This document shows, piece by piece, positions 47,770 through 64,000 of a stretch of DNA of 64,000 nt (positions are counted from its first letter, which is position 1; every line of letters starts with the position of its first letter). The DNA lies in contig NC_079882.1 of NCBI RefSeq assembly GCF_029227915.1, positions 28,262,001 through 28,326,000 of the forward strand, read 5' to 3'. The position numbers and the translations under genes were made by a program. The notes beneath the pieces were generated by a model that searched no databases, had not been told where the DNA came from, and saw nothing but the letters and a program-made list of their open reading frames with translations. Source of the stretch: Hydractinia symbiolongicarpus. Lineage: Eukaryota; Cnidaria; Hydrozoa; Anthoathecata; Hydractiniidae.

Positions 47770-48572
47770 AAAAAAGTTTAGAGAGCGACGGTTGTTTCAC
47801 GTGGCAACCCATCTGTTTCAACCCCAACAACTACTGGTGACGAGCCACCACTTTTTTTCTCTACAACAGAGCAATGATAACTCCTCATACCTGAAAGAAC
47901 AATTCAAAGGAGTGTTTAAAAAATTAAATGAAATTTCTAAGCAACAGGAGCATATCTATCAAAAAAATCTGCTAGAAGATTCATTAACACCACAAACAAA
48001 ACAAGGATGAGAGCCTGGGGTGTTACAACATTTCCACCACAACCACTGTAATTCCAATTCACCAATCACTGACGGAATCCACTACAGCATCCAATTATCA
48101 ACTATCATTGCCTGGTGGTTCACCCCAATTGCTGCCAGGTGGAGCTCCAATGGACATAGAGTTGTTTAATGTGGTCAGGAAGCACTTGGAGCTGAGCAAA
48201 AAAGCCAAACAAACGGGAAGTGGAGCGATATTGATATGCTGTACTACAAGCAGACAGTTGATAGTCTTTCTGTATTTTTTTTATTATTATCAATAGCTAA
48301 ACAGACAATTCAACTTTTTGTTAAGGCCCGAATAGATGGAACAATTTTGTAGATCAATTTTCAAAAAATATTATTTACGGAATATTGTTGGAAAAAATAC
48401 ATGCAAAAATTTTAGGTCAATAATTATGCAATTCTTAAATAATTTAAGAATTAAACCAAAAATGATTATTATTTCTTTGTTAACAATATATTTCGGATAA
48501 TTTTATCCATCATCAGGTCTAAAAGCAAATTAAAACGGTTAAAAAACAGTATATATAAAATATTCACAATTC
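47770..48572. other. Unassigned sequence between LINE and Copia remnants
   Basis: Abrupt junction with the LINE at about 47769. Plus-strand open stretches (47770-48010, 48108-48296) are Gln/Lys-rich and could be fragments of another element, but I recognise nothing. A hammerhead-like motif lies at 48491-48516 (-). Confidence 0.4.
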
Positions 48573-51090
48573 CTATATACATATAGCATGATATGTTGTA
48601 TCTCGTGCTTTGAAAGAAAGAATTTTCTCATCCTCAGAACCATCTATTAAGGTTGGCTGCATTCTGTAGATGTAATCAGCCCGATCCATAATAAGATTTT
48701 CTTCATCTTGACAAATGTTGAGACCAAGATATCTGAAGGTTACCTCTTCTTCCCGTCCCACAGTGAAGGTGCTGCACAACTGAGGTATAATTTGATTGGA
48801 AAAATAATTATCCCCAAACCAAAAAAAGTTGTCAACATGAACAGCTATCTTCCCAATTAGCACACCCTCTTTGTGCCATGTAAAAAAGGCTGGATCATTA
48901 TGGAACACCTTCCCTCTAAGTGTTGAAATAGTATTTTTGACACACTGATACCATTTAAGAGACCATAAACACATTTGCGAAGTTTCCACACATATCCTTG
49001 GACACAGTGGCTTTCGAGAGATGGATAAAGAAACACATTTTTGTCAATAAATTCACCCTGCAGAAATGCAGTTTTGATGTCAATACTTTTCATTTTCCAC
49101 CTGTTTTGATTAATTACAGATATCATGACTCGTAGTGAATCTTTAGCACAGGTTGGTGAATCTTTTTCAATAATACCAGTTTCTTCATAACCTCGAGCAA
49201 TGTCTTTGGTTTTGACCATCATTTGTTGGTTTCAGGAAACATACCCATTGAACAGATATACATTTCTGTTGTTTATAGGGCACCTCCTCATAAACAGCTG
49301 TTGAGTTCTTCTTCTTTAGCATTAACAAACAATTCATGTTTTAATTCAAGTACCTCATCGGTAGTAACAACATCCTGTTCTGTGTCTACATCTGATTCGT
49401 TTCAGGTGCAGTCATTGCAACAGGTGGAGGTGGTGTTTCGTCATCTGACTCATTATCTTCTGCAGAAGTTTTTTCTTCGTGATAGGTATGACCACATTTC
49501 CTTGGTGCAAAGTAGCTAAGTTGAAGTTACTTTCAATTGATCTTGAGTGTGTGGGTCAGCAAATTGCACACAACAAACGTGCTTTAATATATCTTCAGCC
49601 TTGTCGTACGAAAACAACAGGTCCATTCTGACCAAGAACCTTAGCAGGAGCTTTCCATCTTTGGTCATCTCGCTTTTAGTACACATTATCACCAATTTGG
49701 TATGTGCCATGGTAAGACCATTGTCTGGTTTGTTGTCAAAAAGCATGTTTAATTTTCTCAGAGGACTCTGCATTAATAAATGCCTGGCGTGCTGCATGGA
49801 TAGCAGAAAGGTGTTCGGCAACAACTGCTGTTTCGGGAGTAGTTTTCACAGCAGGACGTTCTGCAGTAAGAGTTGTTGGTAAATTTGGATTGTGGCCAAA
49901 TACTAGCTGTGACGGACTGTAGCTGCTGTGATTCACTAGGGAATTTTTGGCATTAATTGCCCAAGCAAGTTCTGTTTCCCAGTTGCATTTCGTATCTTCC
50001 TTGATTTTCAACTGTACATGAGTCATTATTTGGTGACGCTCACATAAGCCATTACTACAAGGTGAATATGTTGAAGTTGTTAAAATTTTTATACCAAATG
50101 TTTCACACATGTCCACAAAATTGTCTCCAATAAATTCTCCACCATTGTCAGAGAATAATTTGCTTGGTGCTCCAAATATACTTATCCAGCATTTCATAAA
50201 TGTACGGACTGAGCGTCTTTGTTTCGAATGATCTGTGCATTGCCAAATCTTGTGAACTCAACAATGACATGCATGTACCAAAGATTTTGATCAAGACTAT
50301 GAAGATCCATGGAGACTGTTTGATTAAAGTCATTCGCTTTGGATAATCCAAACATTCACCAACAACATTGTCAATTAATTTCTCAGTCTGGTTATCCATG
50401 ATTCCTGCATTTGTGATTAGCTTTATTAAATTCTGAGCACAAGCATATCCCAATTGTTTATGTAGCTTGATAATTTGGTTTTGCGTTCTGTTGGATTCAG
50501 TTCTTGCTCCAAGGCTAATACCTTTTGATTTATTAGTAATTCTTCAATTTAAGAGGTTGGGAAATGTTCATTTGGAGAAATGTCTATGCAGTAGTGACCG
50601 CTGGTGGACAGACAAAGTTTCGTCTCTTTACCAAACATGGTGGCTTTATCATTTTGCATATCGATGATGGCACTAGCCTTCTTCAATTAACTTTTACTAA
50701 GTTAGGAGAGGAATGTTTTCCTCTACAATTTCTGTCTTGATGTTGCACTTTTTGTCACCAATTTTGATAGGAATGATTGCTTTTTTAAGTGCATCTACTT
50801 TTCTTCCATCTCCAAATTTAAATGTAGTGTCTGGTACTGACTCCTTGACATTCTTTTGTCTATCTAATGGTAGGCATTCAATAGAATCATTCAAACTATT
50901 TTCCCCCAGCAACAGTCTTGGCCCATGCGGTGTTGATAACTGCAGACTTAGCAGCTTCTGCAACAAAAATCTTGTTTCTCAGCTGCATGTGGACATTGAT
51001 TGGCCCAATGCATCTTGTTCTTTTTATCAACAGAAGTAACAAGTTTCGTCTTGGAATTTCAGTGGGATCTTCTCTTTGGAAGCCATTGTT
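48573..51090 (-). mobile_element. Decayed Ty1/Copia retrotransposon
   Basis: Minus-strand order: possible zinc-knuckle remnant (about 51080-51000), protease-side block (50966-50697, 'FGDGRKVDALKKAIIPI'), GAG-pre-integrase and linker (50453-50148), integrase core (50197-49736, 'LFSDNGGEF', 'NGLCERHQ'), linker (49824-49516), and RT (49222-48573, 'KSIDIKTAFLQGEF', 'VWKLRKCVYGL'). Protease-integrase-RT order defines Copia. Frames are broken many times. The RT centre reads 'VHVDNFFWFGD', so the second Asp is Asn. No RNase H and no clear LTRs were found. Confidence 0.85.
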
Positions 51091-51099
51091 ATTTAACGA

Positions 51100-51165
51100 T
51101 TGCTCAGTCTTTAGAACAAAGTAAAATCTAGTTCAGTGTTTAGAACAAAGTGAAATCCAGTTTAG
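51100..51165 (+). repeat. 30-bp tandem duplication
   Basis: cagtctttagaacaaagtaa and cagtgtttagaacaaagtga blocks are adjacent, each followed by aatc(t/c)agtt. They lie at the 5' edge of the Copia remnant. Confidence 0.7.
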
Positions 51166-51362
51166 TCTTGTGTTGTATACCTCTGTTATCATGAAAAAAT
51201 GGGTAACTATAAAGACACAGAGTGACTCGATGCGGATAAAACCCCGCTGAACATATATTATTTTTATAAGCCTAAAATATAAAACACAATATACAATATA
51301 TACATAACAATACCTTTAAAACATGAAGTTGATTTTAGCACCACTCTTCATTTCACACCAGG

Positions 51363-51935
51363 AGCTTTATGAATTTATTGTTTGTGATGTTACACAGACT
51401 TGAAGAAAGACTATATGAATTGTTAGGTGATTATAATGATCAGACTATTATAGAGTATAGTCAATGGGCAACAACTGACAGAGCTAATTAAGTCTCTTTC
51501 CTAGAAATTGTTTCCAAATTTGTTGCCCTGATAATTCGACAACTGGAAAGACTAACATCTCACTTATTCATTTCTATATGTCAATCAAAGGACCTGAAAG
51601 AACTGAAGGAAAGTTTGGAGGAGAAGGATGCTATAATTTTTCGTGATTTTGCAGGGAATTACAGTTTTGTTGCACATGATGAAATGCAAGGTTTCCATTG
51701 GAACAACTTGCAATGCACTCTACACTCTGTTATCGTTTATTTCAAGAAAAGAGATTTTTCATTAAACATGATGTTGGTATGGTTTACCAAGTTAAAAAAG
51801 AGGTTAACCAGATCTGATGGAGAAACTTGGGAAACTAAGCTTTGCAAATTTTTCAGATGGTTGTACAGGCCAATATAAGAATTGCAGAAATCTATATAAC
51901 CTGTGTCACCATAAAGTTGATGTAATGTAGATGCA
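51363..51935 (+). pseudogene. Broken copy of an uncharacterised RNase-H-like element-associated protein
   Basis: Plus-strand pieces: 'ERLYELLGDYNDQ' (about 51400-51440), then 51615-51855 with 'IIFRDFAGNYSF' and 'HDEMQGFHWNNLQCTLHS', then after a frame change 51850-51932 with 'FSDGCTGQYKNCRNLYNLC'. The D-F-A-x-N-Y and F-S-D-G-x-x-x-Q-Y-K-N blocks occur together in a family of unnamed invertebrate proteins, recalled from general familiarity and not checked. The spacing of the two Asp suits an RNase-H/DDE fold (inference). Stops and a frameshift make it non-functional. Confidence 0.55.
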
Positions 51936-52414
51936 AACTTTTTCGCTTCCAGACATGTGACAGAATTAAAGAGGAAGTAAAGCAGCTTGTTTCAAAGGCT
52001 AGCCTTCCACTGGTAAACAAAAATTCTACCCTTAATCCACATGACATGTTTAAATATTGTGAAAACAACATGAAAGGAATAAAATTCATATTTATTTCGA
52101 AAGATGTCCTTGTTTAAACCAGGGAATCTTTGGCAAAAAGATTTACCAAAGCTGTCACCATTCCAGGTACCAGTAGCTGTCATGAGTTCATTCGAATCAG
52201 CAAAAACAGCATTAGCATGAAATATTATACTCAAGATAAAGCAAAATCCATTACACCAGAAAGCACATTTAAAAACAATATGAAACTAAGCTATTATGTA
52301 GACTAGAGTATGTAGTTTGTATTGACAATTTTTTGGATTGTTTATGTTAACACCATTTTAGTTATCGCCTGTAGCAACCGTTGCTGTATGTTAGAATATA
52401 TGATAGACCAAATT
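51936..52414. other. Short spacer between element remnants
   Basis: May include decayed further parts of the preceding pseudogene. Nothing else recognised. Confidence 0.4.
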
Positions 52415-52436
52415 CATCATCATCATCATTCTCGGC

Positions 52437-53342
52437 TTAACCTCCGTTTTCCATGCTAGCATGGGTTGGACGGGGGATATTAATGACCCTCTTCCAATCT
52501 GATCTAGACTGTGTTAGATCTAAACTCAACTTCCTCTCTATCAAGTCTGTCCTTATAACCTCCTGCCAAGTCTTTCTCGGTCTGCCTCTGGGCTTTGCCC
52601 CAGGAACTATCAAGTCTCTACACTTTCTTACCCAATTATCCTCCTCCATTCTTTCCAAGTGCCCCAGCCAATTCAATCTTCTTATCTGGATAACATCTTT
52701 AATTCTACGGAGACTTAGCCTGCTTCTTAGCTCATCTGAACTCTTTCTGTCTCTCAGACTGGCATTACACATCCACCTAACCATTCTCATATCATTCCTT
52801 TCTAAACAGTCAAGATCTTCCTGCTTCACTGCCCATGTCTCACTACCGTACAACATAACACTTCTTACACAGGCCTCATACAACCTACCTTTTACCTCAA
52901 TTGACAGGACTCTGCTAGTCAATAAAGGAAGTAACTCTCTAAACTTTTTCCAAGCAGAACCTATCCTGCAAGTAACACTTCTTCCAACACCCCCTTCACT
53001 GCCCAACATATCACCTAAGTAACAGAAGTTCTTAACTATCTCTAACGAGCCACTGTTGTATATCATTAAAGCTGGAAATACTTCATTCTCTATAATCTCA
53101 CCTTTGCAACCCTTGCATACAAACTGTATGCCAGCTCTTAACCTTCCACTAATACTACTGCACTTCTTATGTACCCAATGCTTGCAAGTCTGACAAAAAA
53201 TTGAGTTACTACCAACCCCTTTCCTGCAAACTCCACAAGGCCACTTTCCAACTACAAGGTCACACTTGGCTGCAATGCTACTTATCATGACTTTAGACTT
53301 TGCTGTGTTTACCTTCAGTTCTCTTCTAGTCCTTTCTTCCAC
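52437..53342 (-). pseudogene. LINE C-terminal block with zinc finger (copy A)
   Basis: 301-codon frame that continues the RT thumb ('LKVNTAKSKVMISS'). It holds a PHD/RING-like Cys-His finger (C-x2-C...C-x2-C-x4-H-x2-C...C-x2-C within 'WPCGVCRKGVG'...'FVCKGCKG'), then 'YLGDMLGSEGG', 'SVMLYGSETWAVKQED', 'LNWLGHLERMEEDNW' and 'KPRGRPRKTWQEVI', typical of the C-terminus of many LINE polyproteins. Start residue is not meaningful. Confidence 0.85.
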
Positions 53343-54388
53343 TTCTCAAACTTTTCAACTAATTCTTCCATCGACTCTGCTATGAGAACCAAATCATCTG
53401 CATACAATAACTCCCATGGACAACCTGTTCTGAACTCCATCGACAGCGCTTCTAAGACTAGAATAAACAACAAAGGACTAAGTACAGAACCCTGATGTAC
53501 ACCAACATTTACACTAAATTCATCACTAAGTGAATCGTTAATCCTGACACGACTTCTAGCATTGCTGTACATAGACTGAACCATCGTAACTAGCCACTCA
53601 TCCACACCTAATTTTCTCATAGCCCACCAAATAACTTTACGTGGCACTCTATCAAAAGCTTTCTCTAAATCTACAAAGGCAAAATAGAGATTCTTTCTGT
53701 TTCCTAAATACTTTTCCTGAAGCTGTCTGAGTAAAAATATTGCATCTGTAGTGCCACGCCCTGGAACAAAACCAAATTGCATCTTATCTATATCAATTCT
53801 TTCTCTAAGTAACTTATCAATCACTCTTTCAATAACTTTCATTACTTGATCAACCAACTTCAAACCTCTATAGTTACCCCTTTCTAATGCATCACCCTTG
53901 CCCTTGAAACAATTCACTATTACACTCAACTGCCACTCACTCGGAATAGCACCATCCTTTATAATCTGGTTAGCAAGACTTGTAATAAGCTCAACTCCAA
54001 TATATCCAGATGCTTTTACCATCTCTGCAACAATACCTGATACTCCTGCAGCCTTGCCAATCTTCATTTTCCTAATAGCCTCCACTACCCATTCTGTCTT
54101 GATCTGCATAGCTGGCCCTTCTACGACATCATCATCAGACAAATTATCCTCGTCCCAATCAAACTCAGTGTTAAGCAACCTCTGATAATGATTCTTCCAA
54201 GCTACCCTTTTCTCCTCCTCTGTGCTAGCCAAAACACCTTCTTCATTACGTATACTCTTTTCACCTACAATATCTTGATTAGTCTTCTTCATTTGCTTTG
54301 CTATCTTGAATACCTCATTGTGCTGTTCTTCCCTTGTTAACACATCTGCAAATCTGTTTCTCTCTGCTTCTGATTTTGCCTTATACAC
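53315..54388 (-). pseudogene. LINE reverse transcriptase (copy A)
   Basis: 357-codon frame with RT motifs 'NYRGLKLVDQVMKVIERV', 'FVPGRGTTDAIFLLRQLQEK', 'YFAFVDLEKAFDRVPRKV', 'HQGSVLSPLLFILVLEAL' and the catalytic 'LLYADDLVL'. Intact over the palm, so the element was recently active, but it has no endonuclease and is cut off from its C-terminal block by a frameshift. Confidence 0.9.
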
Positions 54389-54530
54389 TGCTGTACGAGC
54401 CCAACGCTTAGCTTCTAAGTAAATATTTTTACTACCACCTGACTTCCACTCTTTCCAAAGTTTCCTCTTTTCCTTTATACACTGGTCAACCTCATTATTC
54501 CACCACCACCAGGCTATCTCAAATTATCTC

Positions 54531-55954
54531 AACAATATCTTTTAAGCCATCCATTTTTGTGCCTTTGAGCTTTTTTATCAGGTACAAAATTTCAGCACTT
54601 TATTTTAAAGACTGGTACACATGTTTCTACTTGTTAGAGAAACTTTCATGCCAAATTTTATGCATTTTTGAGGGGGTATGTTATATCAGTTTTGAAAATA
54701 TGATGACGTAATTTAAAAATTTATACAGCTGTACACTAAAAATGGTAGAAATTTTACTGAAAGCTCAGAAAAAAGAATGTGACGTTGAATCCTGTCGTTT
54801 TTATGATCTAGATTATTTTATTTGTAAAAGGCATTTTTTTCTGTACAAAAAAGCCAAAAATATAAAAGGTTTAACTTTTTATATAACTATTGGTAAAAAT
54901 AATATTATATTATATGCATTGGAACAATAAATATATAAAAACACTCCAGAAAAATAACATCATCAAATGTAATTGTTGTGTTTATTTATCATTGTTTTGA
55001 CAAATTAAACATCCTTTTTCTTTTTCATGGATTAAGTTTTTTTTGAAGAATTCCTTGTAATTTAAATTTCCTTAAGATGCCATATAAAATATATGAACAA
55101 ACCTTTGTGACTATTTTCAGCCTGCCTAACCAGGCCAGCTCGCCTAACCAGGCCAGCTCGCCTCATATGAACTGCTCCATAGGCTAGAAATTATCTAAGC
55201 AAAGAATGCAGCAACCTGAAATTACATATAGCTTCATTCGCCACAAAATTGACTGAAAATTGCTCTTCTCAATACAATATTTTGCAAGTTTTACGTAGCT
55301 AAGATACTAAACAAAGCATTCTAGTTGATTATATGGCAATATAGTAACAAATAAGAAGAAGCACAAAACTTAGGTATTGTAGAAACATAAGCAAAGTTTA
55401 CAAAAAGCAACTCACCTCCAAGCTATTGTGCAGCAATCCTTGTTTACTTTTACATAGGCAGGAAGGTAAACAAAAATCCACTTGTTTTTGTAGATACATT
55501 TAATTTTCTCTAGCAATTTGGCACATGATTGATGTGTGTTATCAGAATTTTTACATTTAAAAACCAACTTCACAGTCTGTTGAAAGTGTTAAGCCAAACG
55601 CTATAATCTTTGTTCATACCTAGAAACAACCTTGACAGGATTTGTGTGCTAAATTTACATCAGCCTACAAAAGGCTGATGTAAATTTTTCTGAAGTTTAA
55701 AAATGTTTCAAATCTAAAATCAGTAAAATACATGCCATACTAACATTTCATAAACATTTCTTTTCCATTGTTTTCCTGCTTAAAAGTTTGTTGTACTGTT
55801 TGTAGGGACTGCTGTTTCACTCTGACAGTTTGGTGTCCTAAAAAGAAGCCTGGATTACATTACTGTAAATCAAACATATAAATACTTTTTTTCTAGATGT
55901 AATTTGCATTCTAAAGTTTGAAGTATAAAAGGATCTGCTATGTGAGATTGACAA
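54531..55954. other. Spacer upstream of the Tec-family kinase
   Basis: AT-rich. It contains an 18-bp repeat (gcctaaccaggccagctc, twice at about 55126-55163), a perfect hairpin at 55651-55687, and presumably the kinase promoter and 5' UTR near the right end. No gene recognised. Confidence 0.5.
55651..55687. repeat. Perfect 16-bp hairpin
   Basis: AAATTTACATCAGCCT, loop acaaa, exact complement. Confidence 0.9.

Positions 55955-64000
<8,046 letters not shown>

Larger units (their letters stand above)
52415..54530 (-). mobile_element. LINE, copy A, 5'-truncated
   Basis: Minus-strand non-LTR element: RT block (54388-53315) and C-terminal block (53342-52437) overlapping by one frameshift near 53330. 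The coding similarity continues upstream to about 54520 ('LWKEWKSGG'), then stops; the endonuclease half is absent. It ends in a tgatgatgatgatga tail at 52415-52430, a microsatellite-type LINE 3' end. Copy B (46475-47769) shares long near-identical stretches. Confidence 0.88.

Noticed and set aside
52453-53022. 189-codon plus-strand open frame
   Set aside because: Antisense of the LINE C-terminal block; the Leu/Ser-rich composition is a mirror of the real frame.
55126-55165. CRISPR-like short repeats
   Set aside because: Only two adjacent 18-bp copies with no spacers, in an animal genome.

Overview
This is an AT-rich, intron-containing metazoan nuclear window. Introns are mostly GT-AG, genes sit on both strands, and the intergenic and intronic DNA is full of transposon remains. 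A sarcoglycan, a Tec-family tyrosine kinase, a NOTUM-like esterase and GAMT make it an animal. The compact genes, low GC and mix of elements (CR1-like LINE, another LINE lineage, Copia, tRNA-SINE, Helitron-like miniatures) suggest an early-branching animal, most likely a cnidarian and perhaps a hydrozoan. That placement is inference.

Layout. 1-485 (+): 3' exon of a mitochondrial pyrimidine-nucleotide-type carrier (SLC25A33/36). 2425-3708 (+): a protein I do not recognise, with a SOCS-box-like C-terminus. 9202-13001 (+): a complete five-exon gamma/delta-type sarcoglycan. 14121-16742 (+): a single-exon secreted NOTUM/pectinacetylesterase-family protein with an unusually long N-terminal region. 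About 17.3-23.8 kb is a repeat cluster: a 130-bp tandem array, a Helitron-like miniature, a tRNA-derived SINE, and a terminal-inverted-repeat element holding a decayed minus-strand CR1-like LINE. 26152-28671 (+): eight exons of TMEM33, last exon not found. 33317-34051 (+): KCTD8/12/16-type GABA-B receptor auxiliary protein. 34775-37642 (-): complete three-exon GAMT, convergent with KCTD. 37.6-46.4 kb is gene-poor, with a minisatellite and several perfect hairpins. 46.4-54.5 kb is a transposon graveyard: two copies of one LINE family, a decayed Copia element, and a broken copy of an uncharacterised element-associated protein. 55955 to the window end (+): PH-BH-SH3-SH2-kinase exons of a Tec/BTK-family kinase that runs off the right edge.

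The genes do not form a pathway or operon. They are ordinary animal single genes: muscle membrane complex, Wnt-type deacylase family, ER membrane protein, receptor accessory, creatine synthesis, tyrosine-kinase signalling. The most informative novelty is in the repeats: a Helitron-like miniature family (5' TC, 3' hairpin plus CTAG) whose 3' module also ends each unit of a 130-bp tandem array, and a set of perfect 16-20 bp hairpins. All splice junctions were placed by eye from reading frame and consensus, with no transcript evidence.
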